A stretch of 64,000 nucleotides of DNA. It comes from Promethearchaeota archaeon. Lineage in GTDB: Archaea > Asgardarchaeota > Lokiarchaeia > Sigyniarchaeales > SOKP01. A model generated the notes under the pieces. It was given only the letters and a program-made list of their open reading frames with translations, did not search any database and was not told where the DNA came from. Shown piece by piece: positions 9,448 to 17,816 of this stretch (position 1 is its first letter; each line of letters starts with the position of its first letter). Made by a program: the position numbers and the translations under genes. The stretch spans positions 46,080 through 110,079 of the forward strand of contig JAHPZE010000006.1 in assembly GCA_019058365.1 (NCBI GenBank), in the 5' to 3' direction.

Positions 9448-9633
9448 CTCAACTTTTTTACTTAAAGATATTTAATCTATTTCTTTGATTTTTTTTCAGT
9501 TCTTTTATGAAGGCTTTAAACTAAGTAACTTTATAAATTGGAGGATTAATTTCACCTATAATCTATTGACTGACCGAGAAAAAATTCATTTAAATATGGA
9601 GAAAAAAGTTGCAAATGCATAAGTAGTAATGTA

Positions 9634-10125
9634 TTACCTTAAATCAGGTTTGTTAATTTCCCGTAAATACAATTTCATAAAGTATCTTTGACTTTGACAA
9701 TACATTAGTTTATCTCTTTGTGTTAAGTGCTTGCATTTTTGTAAAACTCTCTGGATATCTGTAAGTAGTTTGAAACTATCATATTTTGCCTTTTGGGGGA
9801 AATTTTCTACTGTATTTTTTATATCATTCTTTATCTTAATTTCATAAAACAAATTCTTAAGATTTAAAACGGGTTCTGAATTTTCTAATCTTAAATCTGT
9901 CAATACTTCTATTTCCTCTTCAGGATTTATTGAATTATCAATAATGGAATTACTAGAATTATATTCAATAAATATATCGCATATTCCTTTATGTCTATAT
10001 CTACAATCTTGGCAATCATAAGAACAAGGAGAAGATTTGACTCGACAAATGTTTTGGATTTTTTTAAGAACATTTTCTGTTTCGTGTATATTTGAACTTA
10101 TCATTTTCATTCCTTTATCATTCAA
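9634..10125 (-). CDS. Hypothetical protein with a cysteine cluster
   Basis: 163 aa, not recognised. Residues about 27-49 hold Cys-x7-Cys-x3-Cys-x2-Cys-x7-Cys, enough for one Fe-S cluster or zinc site; two more cysteines lie near the C-terminus ('QKCKHLT', 'MYCQSQ'). The rest is helical and charged. Three Met codons lie within the first eight residues, so the exact start is uncertain. It stands alone, convergent with the VWA gene and followed upstream by the peroxiredoxin-like gene on the same strand. Confidence 0.55.
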   Translation of the reverse strand: MNDKGMKMISSNIHETENVLKKIQNICRVKSSPCSYDCQDCRYRHKGICDIFIEYNSSNSIIDNSINPEEEIEVLTDLRLENSEPVLNLKNLFYEIKIKNDIKNTVENFPQKAKYDSFKLLTDIQRVLQKCKHLTQRDKLMYCQSQRYFMKLYLREINKPDLR

Positions 10126-10179
10126 TTTTATGTAATTCTTCCAATATTTTTCTTAGACTTTTCTGGTAATAGCAGAGAG

Positions 10180-10200
10180 ATATCTAGATATATATAAAAA
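10180..10200 (-). promoter_or_regulatory. TATA-like region with a 12-bp palindrome
   Basis: Between 10180 and 10200 an AT-only run on the minus strand can serve as TATA box for the gene starting at 10125. Its edge contains the perfect palindrome ATATCTAGATAT (10180-10191). In such AT-rich DNA the palindrome may be chance. Confidence 0.3.
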
Positions 10201-10326
10201 ACATATGATTTCTTCTTTTGAAACTAAGTAATATTTAGGTAATATCTTCACTTGGTTCAGAAAAATAAATTAATAAGGATTTATAAAAATTAAAAAAAAA
10301 GATAGAATCTTTTTTGATTTTAATGA

Positions 10327-10854
10327 TTAAAGTACGGAAAGAAGGTTATCAATATCAAGCCAACCTTTTAAAGCGTGAATAATTGTTCCTTGTTCATCAA
10401 TAATAAATTGTCCAGGTCCTTGTTTTTCCCAGCCTTCATATTCTCCGTGCTCAAAACCAAATTTCCTAACTTCTTTAATTTTCAAAGGAATTTGAGAAAC
10501 TGCTTCTTTTGTCATTAATCCTAAGCCATAATCTGCATATAATTCATCTTTTGAGCTTAAAATAACAGGAAAGTTAATCTTCTCTTTTTCAATATATTCT
10601 TTCGCTACTTTTTCGCCTGATTGAGTAATGTACAATATTTTTGCACCTTTTTTCTCAATTTCAGTCTTACGGGTCATCAGTTCCTTAAGATCCACTTGAC
10701 AAATAGGACACCCAAAATATCTCGAAAAAATTAGTACAATTTTTTGATCTCCTATCAATTCTGCTAAATCAATTGTGCCAGCATTATATGATTTTAACTT
10801 AAATAATATCGCTTTATCTCCTATCTTTACCTCATTTTTTTCCATAATGTTCAC
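10327..10854 (-). CDS. Peroxiredoxin-like AhpC/TSA-family protein
   Basis: Thioredoxin-fold protein. 'IFSRYFGCPICQVDL' near residue 50 places a C-x2-C pair where the Prx-like group of the AhpC/TSA family has its active site. The fold continues with 'ILYITQSG', 'FPVILSS' and 'GQFIIDEQGTI', matching thioredoxin strands and the region facing the cis-proline. Two Mets at residues 1 and 4 give alternative starts. Classical peroxiredoxins keep T-x3-[TS]-x2-C; here the residues before the first Cys differ, so a thiol-disulfide role is as likely as peroxidase activity. Confidence 0.75.
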   Translation of the reverse strand: MNIMEKNEVKIGDKAILFKLKSYNAGTIDLAELIGDQKIVLIFSRYFGCPICQVDLKELMTRKTEIEKKGAKILYITQSGEKVAKEYIEKEKINFPVILSSKDELYADYGLGLMTKEAVSQIPLKIKEVRKFGFEHGEYEGWEKQGPGQFIIDEQGTIIHALKGWLDIDNLLSVL

Positions 10855-10979
10855 TAGATTTAATTATTTTGTATTAGAATGTTTAATTTCATAAAAAAGT
10901 TATGGTTCCAGTGAAATTAAGAGATGATTTTAAATAATTCCTTTATAAGGGTAAACACTTCTTAGAAAAATATAATAAA

Positions 10980-11624
10980 TTAATAATTCTTATTAACCCA
11001 ATCTTCAAATTTAACTATTCTTAACTGTTCTGCCCATAAAGCTTTTATATTAGGTATATCAGGAAGTAATTTTTCTTTTTTTAGAAGCTGATATAATTTT
11101 TCTATTGATTTTTCAATTAAAATTTCATATAAGGGAGTTTTTTCATCAAGATCTTTCAATTTTTCTTGGGCTTGATTTTTTATTTGTTTAATAATAGTAA
11201 TCCAATTTTCTGTAAATTTCACTATGTATTCTTCTAATTTCTCAGAAAATTCTGTTGATAATACTGGAATGGTTAATTGATAATTCTTATTTATCAATCT
11301 AATTAAATTATACCATTCTAAAGTCGTAAGGTGATTTTCAATGGTTTCTCTTGTCCATTGGTAGGAAATTTGGCATTCATATTCTTCTTTAGTTATTAAT
11401 AATGGGTTGGGAGAAAAGTTAACTTTTTCATAGATTTGCTGAAAGGTTTTTGGACCAGTAGCAAGTATTATCAAGATTTCACGCCTTACTTTATTATCTA
11501 AAACCCATGGTATTTCAGGATCATCCCATGGCTTTGAAGTCGCAAAATCGAACCAAGGTTGAATCTCATCTACATTTATTTTCCCTACAAAACGATAATC
11601 ATGATATTTTGTATTTTCTTTCAT
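10980..11624 (-). CDS. Winged-helix (ArsR-like) DNA-binding protein
   Basis: An HTH core is visible in residues 36-95: 'DNKVRREILIILATGPKTFQ' followed by 'TIENHLTTLEWYNLIRLINK', the usual ArsR recognition helix plus wing. The C-terminal about 100 residues form charged helices ('SEKLEEYIVKFTENWITIIK', 'SIEKLYQLLKKEKLLPD'), likely for dimerisation. It is transcribed towards the peroxiredoxin-like gene and lies just downstream of sufC-sufB/D on the same strand, 45 nt after sufB/D, so it may belong to the same transcript and sense Fe-S or redox state. No cysteine motif for metal sensing is seen. Confidence 0.65.
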   Translation of the reverse strand: MKENTKYHDYRFVGKINVDEIQPWFDFATSKPWDDPEIPWVLDNKVRREILIILATGPKTFQQIYEKVNFSPNPLLITKEEYECQISYQWTRETIENHLTTLEWYNLIRLINKNYQLTIPVLSTEFSEKLEEYIVKFTENWITIIKQIKNQAQEKLKDLDEKTPLYEILIEKSIEKLYQLLKKEKLLPDIPNIKALWAEQLRIVKFEDWVNKNY

Positions 11625-11669
11625 AATTTTTTCTTCTTTTATTAAATTCTAATTTATTTTTCTCAAATA

Positions 11670-12632
11670 TTATTCTTCTTGAAGCATTGCCTCTATAAGA
11701 ATTTGAGTAGCCTCTTCCTCAGTTAAACCCTTAGCTTGTAGTTCATCAAGCCACTTTTGTGGAAACCTACCTAAGGAAGCTTCATGTGAAACACTTGAAG
11801 TTGGATCTATGGCTCTGATAAAAGGACGAGCTCTACATATAGATCCTTTTCCTAATACAATTTCATTACACTCTACATGACCATTACATTGTGGAGCATT
11901 TCCTTCCGTAATCCCATACATTAGCACTTCTCCACCGTCTTTAGCAGCTGCTTTCATTTTAATTACGCTTCGTGCATTTTCTCCCTCAAGAAAAACAGAA
12001 TCTCTTATCCTGATCGAATCTTTTTTGCATTTTCCAAAAGCTCTGATATTTGATTTAATTACACTGTTTTTCATTGCATATATATCTAGCATTATTTTAA
12101 CTTTACCGGGAGTACCTTTTGTTAAGTTAAAATTATTTTCAAAAATGCTATTTTCACCGATGTACATATATCCAACTGGAGCAACTAATGCCCCCGAATT
12201 TTCACCATGATAATGAGTTTCACTATAAGTAAATTTACAATTTTTTCCAATGTAGAAATGTCCAAACATTTTATGAATGAGTCCATTTGCTTTTGGAAAA
12301 CTGCAATGTGCTTGTACAGTTACTTCTGTATTATCTTCAGCAATAATTCTTGGAAAAATTTCTTGAACTCCTGTCTCTTTATTAACACCAAAGCATAAAT
12401 GAACTGGGTCTTCAATTTTTGTTCCTTGTTTAATTACAATATCTGCTACAATTCCATTTTCAATCTCTCTACCTTTTAAGATAACACCTTTTACTTGTTC
12501 TAATCCGCTAATCTTATTAAAATCTAATAAGAGTTTGGCCCCCTTCCCATGTCCCGGTAAAAAATCTCTAATATCAATATTATAATCTTCAAGACTTTCT
12601 AATATTTCTTCTGGATATTCTGTTTTGCTCAT
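11670..12632 (-). CDS. SufB/SufD-family Fe-S cluster assembly scaffold
   Basis: Parallel beta-helix scaffold of the SUF system, which works with SufC in the cytosol. The C-terminal beta-helix includes 'ARSVIKMKAAAKDGGEVLMY', 'CNGHVECNEIVLG' and the family hallmark 'SVSHEASLGRFPQ'. At 320 aa it is the short archaeal SufB/D type. Its ATG overlaps the sufC stop by 4 nt (ATGA), so the two are translationally coupled. A single SufB/D gene with SufC is the usual archaeal minimal SUF; whether it acts as SufB or SufD homolog is left open. Confidence 0.9.
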   Translation of the reverse strand: MSKTEYPEEILESLEDYNIDIRDFLPGHGKGAKLLLDFNKISGLEQVKGVILKGREIENGIVADIVIKQGTKIEDPVHLCFGVNKETGVQEIFPRIIAEDNTEVTVQAHCSFPKANGLIHKMFGHFYIGKNCKFTYSETHYHGENSGALVAPVGYMYIGENSIFENNFNLTKGTPGKVKIMLDIYAMKNSVIKSNIRAFGKCKKDSIRIRDSVFLEGENARSVIKMKAAAKDGGEVLMYGITEGNAPQCNGHVECNEIVLGKGSICRARPFIRAIDPTSSVSHEASLGRFPQKWLDELQAKGLTEEEATQILIEAMLQEE

Positions 12633-13426
12633 AATCCTTGTTCCTCCCTAAATATTTTATCGATATAATCCTCATCGAAGCAAGCTTGTTTCCCATTGAA
12701 TAATTTTCTTTTACAAAATTCTTTTAATCCAGCTTTAGCGCAATACCTTAGCATAACTTTCGGAAACACATCTGTTAGTATAGCATCACCCCTCCATATA
12801 AGAGTTCCATAATCTGCAACCATCCCAATATCTTCTCTGTGGGTAATCAATAGGATTGTCATGTTCAATCCCTTGATTTTACCAAAAATATGTAAAAAAT
12901 CTTCAATAACAATGAAATCTAATCCTGAATCTGGTTCATCTAGTATAACCAATCTGGGTCTCATCGCAATGGTTGCTGCTAACTCTACTCTCTTTCTCTC
13001 TCCTCCGCTTAAAGATTCATCAATAGTTCGATTCATATATCTTTCAGGCTCTAAATTTACAATTTGTAAAGCTTCACGGATTATATCTTTACTATTTACT
13101 TTATCCTTAATTCCAAGAGATATATATTTTGGAATTGATAATCCATCGATTCTTGCTGGTTCTTGCCATGCTAAAGTTATACCTAATTTTGCACGTTCTG
13201 ATATACTCATATCAGTAATGTCAATTCCATCAAAATATATTTTTCCTTCAGAGGGCTTATAATTATTTAACCCCATTATAGTATATGCTAATGTTGATTT
13301 TCCTGATCCATTTGGACCAATAACAGCATGAATTGAACCTTCTTTAACACCAAATGAGACCTTATTTATTATTACACATTCTTGATCAAATGTAGGTATT
13401 GTTAGATCTTTTACTTCTAATAGCAT
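12629..13426 (-). CDS. sufC: Fe-S assembly ABC-type ATPase SufC
   Basis: Soluble ABC ATPase that powers the SufB/D scaffold. Walker A is 'GPNGSGKSTLA', Q-loop within 'WQEPARIDGL', signature 'LSGGERKRVELA', Walker B 'LVILDEPDSGLD', and H-loop 'LLITHRED'. 'WQEP' and 'DSGLD' are typical of SufC rather than transporter ATPases, and no membrane permease is nearby. The 265-aa length is slightly long because of a C-terminal extension with Cys residues ('CAKAGLKEFCKRKLF'). The gene is first in the sufC-sufB/D transcript and divergent from the PAC2 gene. Confidence 0.93.
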   Translation of the reverse strand: MLLEVKDLTIPTFDQECVIINKVSFGVKEGSIHAVIGPNGSGKSTLAYTIMGLNNYKPSEGKIYFDGIDITDMSISERAKLGITLAWQEPARIDGLSIPKYISLGIKDKVNSKDIIREALQIVNLEPERYMNRTIDESLSGGERKRVELAATIAMRPRLVILDEPDSGLDFIVIEDFLHIFGKIKGLNMTILLITHREDIGMVADYGTLIWRGDAILTDVFPKVMLRYCAKAGLKEFCKRKLFNGKQACFDEDYIDKIFREEQGL

Positions 13427-13663
13427 TTTAGAACACTAAATATTAAATTATTATAATTTTTAAGAGCTCTCAACTAAGATCTTAAATTCTCGTTTGAATA
13501 AAAATTTAAATTTTCTTTTAATATCATCAGAAGAAAAATAGAGATTTCAAATCTTTGATTAAATTATAGTAGATAACTTAAAAAAGACCTTTAATATTAT
13601 ATTCTTAGTTTTCATTATAAATCTTAAAAATAAAAAATGCATAATACTGTGTAATTTAAAAAA

Positions 13664-14464
13664 GTGATAATAATGGTAAAAAAAGAGTACATCTGTGAAA
13701 AGGGAAAAAGGAGTTCAATCGTTATAGAAGATGTTTCAATTGAAATTAGGGAAGGAGCCACTCTCATTTTAGGATTTGCGGGAATTGGTCTTATTGGTCC
13801 TATTGTTGCTAATACTTTAATTGAACAATTACCAGATGTTAAAGAAATTGGTTTTATCACCAGTGAGTATCTTCCCCCAATCTCTGTGTTTTATGCGGGC
13901 GTTTTAAAACACCCATTCCGACTCCTTTATTCGTCTCAATCAAATCTTATAATAGGCATTTGTGAAGTTCCTTTTCAAATTCCAACAGCATACAATGATT
14001 TGAGTAAAACCATATGTAATTGGGCTTTATCGCAAGATGTTAAAGCAAAAGAGTTAGTAATTTTTCAAGGAATACCTCAAAGAGGTATTATTGATGAATA
14101 TCCTGTATATTATGCTGCAGAAGAAGTAATGATTGATCAGCTTGAAAAATTTGGAATCAAAAAAGTTGAAAAAGGAATCATTGTGGGTCCTGAGGCAACT
14201 GTATTAAATGAAGCATTAGTAAATAGATTGAATGCTTATGCTTTATTTACTCCCGTTTTAGAAATCCCTACTCCAGAGGGTGCTGCGAGTATAATAGAAG
14301 TTTTAAGTAGAATTTATGATTTAAAGATTGATACTTCATCTTTAATAGAGCAGGGAAAAGAAATAAAAGCTAGGATGTTAGAGCTAGCACAAAAAGCTCA
14401 AGAGTATCAAAAACAACAACAATTACCTGGATCTGGAAAAGAGTACACTGGATATTTCCAATAA
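13664..14464 (+). CDS. PAC2-family protein (proteasome assembly chaperone-like)
   Basis: The PAC2 fold is recognised from 'LILGFAGIGLIGPIVANTLI', 'IGFITSEYLPPISVFYAGV' and 'FQGIPQRG' and 'PTPEGAASIIEVLS' in order along 266 residues. Archaeal relatives (PbaA/PbaB) and eukaryotic Pba1-Pba2 interact with the 20S proteasome. The C-terminus ends in a flexible Gln-rich stretch and 'GYFQ', in which Tyr lies third from the end, not second as in the docking HbYX motif, so proteasome binding cannot be claimed. It is divergent from sufC, with 237 nt between. Confidence 0.82.
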   Translation: MIIMVKKEYICEKGKRSSIVIEDVSIEIREGATLILGFAGIGLIGPIVANTLIEQLPDVKEIGFITSEYLPPISVFYAGVLKHPFRLLYSSQSNLIIGICEVPFQIPTAYNDLSKTICNWALSQDVKAKELVIFQGIPQRGIIDEYPVYYAAEEVMIDQLEKFGIKKVEKGIIVGPEATVLNEALVNRLNAYALFTPVLEIPTPEGAASIIEVLSRIYDLKIDTSSLIEQGKEIKARMLELAQKAQEYQKQQQLPGSGKEYTGYFQ

Positions 14465-14655
14465 CAAAAATCGTTTTCAAATTCATTTTAAATATTCAAT
14501 CTTATTTTTTATTAAATGTTCTCTAATTTTAAGTAAAATATAAGAAATCTATATATCTCTGAAGTTGACTTTTGATAAATTATAAAAATTACGTTTATAA
14601 TTCACCTTTATTTAGATAGCTTGAATGAAAATAAGGATTAAATTAAATATAATTT

Positions 14656-15111
14656 TTGAGGCAATTTACTATTAAAGAAAAATTTATACCGGTTCAGATT
14701 GATCAGGAGTTGTGTTTAAGATGTGAACGTTGTTTACGAGCTTGTAAAGCTAAAGCAATATATTTTGAGCATGGAATAAGAAAAGTCGATTATATTAAAT
14801 GTAAAGCATGTTTAAACTGTGTTCAAGTATGTCCAAGAAACGCAATCCAAGTAACTTCTATTACACATGCAGATCAAATTGTAAGCATAAAAATAGATCA
14901 TGAAAAATGTACAATGTGCGAAAAATGTCTCGATGAAAATGGAAAATTCTGCCCAAAAAATCTTTTTTATAAAGATATTGTAAAAAAAGTGGGAAGAGAA
15001 GAAAAAGGAATAAGATTTAAGTTTAGAGAGATAGCAAAATGTCAAGGTTGCTTAAAGTGCGAATTATTTTGCCCAGAAGGGGCAATAGAACCAGTGAAAT
15101 TTGAAGCTTAA
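14656..15111 (+). CDS. Polyferredoxin-like 4Fe-4S protein
   Basis: Four cysteine motifs in 151 residues: 'CLRCERCLRAC' (13-23), 'CKACLNCVQVCP' (about 49-60), 'CTMCEKC' with a later 'FCP', and 'CQGCLKCELFCP'. The layout corresponds to two double-cluster ferredoxin units, so up to four [4Fe-4S] clusters. Start is TTG at 14656; no Shine-Dalgarno sequence is seen. It ends 17 nt from the convergent AfpA-type flavoprotein gene; AfpA proteins take electrons from ferredoxin, so this may be its partner. Confidence 0.8.
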   Translation: MRQFTIKEKFIPVQIDQELCLRCERCLRACKAKAIYFEHGIRKVDYIKCKACLNCVQVCPRNAIQVTSITHADQIVSIKIDHEKCTMCEKCLDENGKFCPKNLFYKDIVKKVGREEKGIRFKFREIAKCQGCLKCELFCPEGAIEPVKFEA

Positions 15112-15127
15112 ATCTATAATGAAATTT

Positions 15128-15682
15128 TTAGCTTTTCTCCTTAACTTTTTGCAAAATTAGTTTTCTAATATCTTCAAATTTCTTTATTACAACAATCCCT
15201 TCCATCTGATTTAATCTTTTTATATTTTCAATTTCAACATCTCTAATTTTTAAGATTAAAGGAGAACCGTCAGGTCGAGAAGTAACAATTGGCTCAGTAT
15301 CTTGATCCGATGGAAAAACATAGACTATCTGTCCTCCTTTAATGGCTTGAGCCACACAATTAGTTATTAAAGTATCTGCGATACCATATACAATTTTAGC
15401 TACACTATTAGCAGAAACTGGGCAAGCTATAAATAAATCGTAATTCCCGATTTGCAGAGGTCCAGCATAAAAGGGAATATTTGGCGTTTTTTCGACTTTC
15501 ACCTTTTTGACAGCTTCAGTGAGAGCTAACCACTTTTTATACCACTTAACAACAGCACTCCCTTCTTTCGATAAAATAACAGTTAAATCTATATTAAAAT
15601 TATCTTGTAATTCTTTCATCAAATCAATGGATTCTTGAAGAACATAACCCGTTCCTGTTATACCCCACATTAATTTAAACAT
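15128..15682 (-). CDS. afpA: Archaeoflavoprotein AfpA/DmrB-type flavoprotein
   Basis: FMN-binding protein of the flavoprotein (UbiX/Dfp-like) fold. The N-terminal 'MWGITGTGYVLQES' is the family's phosphate-binding loop (usual form: WGITGAG). 'FIACPVSANSVAKIVYGIAD' binds flavin and 'TLITNCVAQAIKG' follows. At 184 aa it matches the archaeoflavoprotein AfpA family and dihydromethanopterin reductase DmrB; the two cannot be separated by eye. The tail-to-tail ferredoxin gene supports an electron-transfer role. Confidence 0.8.
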   Translation of the reverse strand: MFKLMWGITGTGYVLQESIDLMKELQDNFNIDLTVILSKEGSAVVKWYKKWLALTEAVKKVKVEKTPNIPFYAGPLQIGNYDLFIACPVSANSVAKIVYGIADTLITNCVAQAIKGGQIVYVFPSDQDTEPIVTSRPDGSPLILKIRDVEIENIKRLNQMEGIVVIKKFEDIRKLILQKVKEKS

Positions 15683-15794
15683 TTCAAATACTTAGTTTTA
15701 TTTATTATTATATCTACTAATAAGAAGAATTAATAATTTAAGCATAATAAATATTTAATGAGAATAACCTAAAATTATTAGCTATAGATTTAAT

Positions 15795-17027
15795 ATGAAT
15801 GATTCAAAATATATCTATCTTGATAATGCTGCGACGACTCCAATGGATCCAAGAGTTATTGAAGAGGTTACTAAACACTTTAGAGAGACTTATGGAAATT
15901 CTTCGAGCTTGCACTCAGTTGGGCAAAAAGCAGGGCAAGTATTGTTAAAATCACGCGAAACTATTGCATCATTAATTAATGCGAATAGAGATGATATCTT
16001 TTTCACTTCATCAGGAACAGAGGCAGATAATATTGCTATTTTTGGTGTTTCTTCAAAAAGTAAAGAAAGAGGAAATCATATAATTACAACTTCAATTGAG
16101 CATCATGCAGTAGAAAACCCATATAAAGAATTAGAGAAAAAAGGATTTGAAATTAGTTTTTTACCGGTTGATAAATATGGATTAATTGATCTAAAAGATT
16201 TAGAGGGTGCAATTAATGATAAAACTATCCTAATTAGTATAATGTTTGCTAACAACGAAATTGGAACAATTGAACCAATTAAAGAAATTGGCGCAATAGC
16301 GAAAAAACATGATGTTATATTTCATACTGATGCTGTTCAAGCATTCGGAAAAGTTCCAATCGACGTAAATGAGATGAACATTGATTTGTTATCTGCAGCC
16401 GCTCATAAACTTTATGGACCTAAAGGTGTAGGTATGTTATATATTCGTAATCAAGGAGTAAGAGAAGGTTGGGGTAAATATATTGCACCTATAATGTATG
16501 GTGGAGGTCATGAAAGGGAGATAAGACCAAGTACGGTAAATGTCCCTGGTATTGCTGGTTTTGCAAAAGCCGTAGAAATCGCAAAGGAAGAAATGGAAAA
16601 AGAAATGGAGAGACAAATTAGATTAAGGGATAGAATTATAAATTTTGCAACTACAAATATCGAAGATTGTTATTTAAGTGGACATCCTACTCAAAGACTG
16701 CCAAATAATATAAATTTAGGTTTTAAATATATAGAAGGAGAATCAATTGTATTAGATTTGGATGTGGAAGGAATTGCAACATCTACAGGTTCTGCATGTT
16801 CATCAAAGTCACTAGATCCTAGTCATGTATTGCTAGCAATAGGCTTAAAACCAGAGGACGCTCATGGTTCATTGAGAGTTTCAATAGGTAGGTTTACAAC
16901 TGAGGGAGATATTGATTATCTCCTCGAGAAATTACCCTTTGTAATAGAGAGATTACGAAAAATATCCCCTCTTAAAAAGGGAGTCAAATATATATTTGAT
17001 GAAACAGCAATAAATCATCATCATTAA
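15795..17027 (+). CDS. Cysteine desulfurase (NifS/IscS type)
   Basis: PLP enzyme that takes sulfur from cysteine and passes it as persulfide to the Fe-S scaffold. N-terminal 'YLDNAATTPMDPRVI' and 'GNSSSLHSVGQKA', then 'HTDAVQAFGKVPID', 'AAHKLYGPKGVG' with the PLP-binding Lys, and 'STGSACSSKSLDPSHVL' with the catalytic Cys followed by the long loop of class I (IscS/NifS) enzymes. 410 aa is typical. The C-terminus ends in three histidines. Its natural partner IscU lies at 30.4 kb, and sufC-sufB/D lies 2.4 kb before, so both routes could use it. Confidence 0.93.
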   Translation: MNDSKYIYLDNAATTPMDPRVIEEVTKHFRETYGNSSSLHSVGQKAGQVLLKSRETIASLINANRDDIFFTSSGTEADNIAIFGVSSKSKERGNHIITTSIEHHAVENPYKELEKKGFEISFLPVDKYGLIDLKDLEGAINDKTILISIMFANNEIGTIEPIKEIGAIAKKHDVIFHTDAVQAFGKVPIDVNEMNIDLLSAAAHKLYGPKGVGMLYIRNQGVREGWGKYIAPIMYGGGHEREIRPSTVNVPGIAGFAKAVEIAKEEMEKEMERQIRLRDRIINFATTNIEDCYLSGHPTQRLPNNINLGFKYIEGESIVLDLDVEGIATSTGSACSSKSLDPSHVLLAIGLKPEDAHGSLRVSIGRFTTEGDIDYLLEKLPFVIERLRKISPLKKGVKYIFDETAINHHH

Positions 17028-17063
17028 CTACTTTTCTCAAAGAATTATTAGAAATTAGGAAAA

Positions 17064-17810
17064 CTAACGATATATTTCATCAGGGGGTTCGGTCTCTATT
17101 ATTGTATAATTTCCACTACTCCAAGAATTAATAGTTCCAGACCAATTTGGAAATAAACTAAATCTCGGTCTTAGGTAAATTTTAACCCAATCATGGGGAG
17201 CGATCATAACATGCCTTGCTAATTCCATTTCCCAAAATTCTGATTTGAAAAGATAATGTTCGACCACTAATATAAATGGTGCATTACCAAACCCTTCCCA
17301 AACGGTACTCTCATTAATTTTAAAATTCGGATGATTACTGGATAAATAATTGACAAAAACTTCTCTCATTGATTCGATTGTGGGTGAAATATTTGATGTC
17401 CAGTTTATCACCTGCACTTTTGCATAATCTTTTTTGGAGATCCTTCCACTGCTAGCTACTGCTTCAACTTCAATTATATTATTGAGATGAGTTATATTAG
17501 GATATAAAAATACTTCAACTATCTTTTTTAATGGCTCATTTTCCCAAATTTTATATTCTAATTCAATCGATATGTTAGTTTTTATCGATATAGATAAATT
17601 AGACATTAATTCATTGCTGTTGGTTCTTATATCTAAAAGCAACCATGCTGAATGATTTGAATATGATTTCATTTCTTTAGGCATAAATTCAATTTGGAGG
17701 TTTTTTTGTCCTGGCGTATTGAAAATTATAAAAAAAACAATTGGCATTGAAGCTATAATCAACGTAATTCCCACTATAGACGCAATCGTAAACTTTTTAT
17801 TCCTTTTCAT
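17064..17810 (-). CDS. Membrane-anchored extracytoplasmic hypothetical protein
   Basis: 248 aa with one hydrophobic segment at residues 8-30 ('ASIVGITLIIASMPIVFFII') after a Lys/Arg-rich start, so it is anchored with the rest outside. The outer part is beta-rich and holds many N-x-S/T sequons ('NLSI', 'NITH', 'NWTS', 'NESTV', 'NWSG', 'NYTI'), which fits surface N-glycosylation in archaea. It starts 6 nt after the permease gene upstream on the same strand and is therefore probably an accessory of that transporter. Not recognised otherwise. Confidence 0.6.
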   Translation of the reverse strand: MKRNKKFTIASIVGITLIIASMPIVFFIIFNTPGQKNLQIEFMPKEMKSYSNHSAWLLLDIRTNSNELMSNLSISIKTNISIELEYKIWENEPLKKIVEVFLYPNITHLNNIIEVEAVASSGRISKKDYAKVQVINWTSNISPTIESMREVFVNYLSSNHPNFKINESTVWEGFGNAPFILVVEHYLFKSEFWEMELARHVMIAPHDWVKIYLRPRFSLFPNWSGTINSWSSGNYTIIETEPPDEIYR

Positions 17811-17816
17811 AACAGC

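Noticed and set aside
13664..14464. C-terminal 'GYFQ' of the PAC2 protein as an HbYX proteasome-docking motif
   Set aside because: HbYX needs Tyr as the second-last residue after a hydrophobic one; here Phe-Gln follow the Tyr, so the motif is not met.
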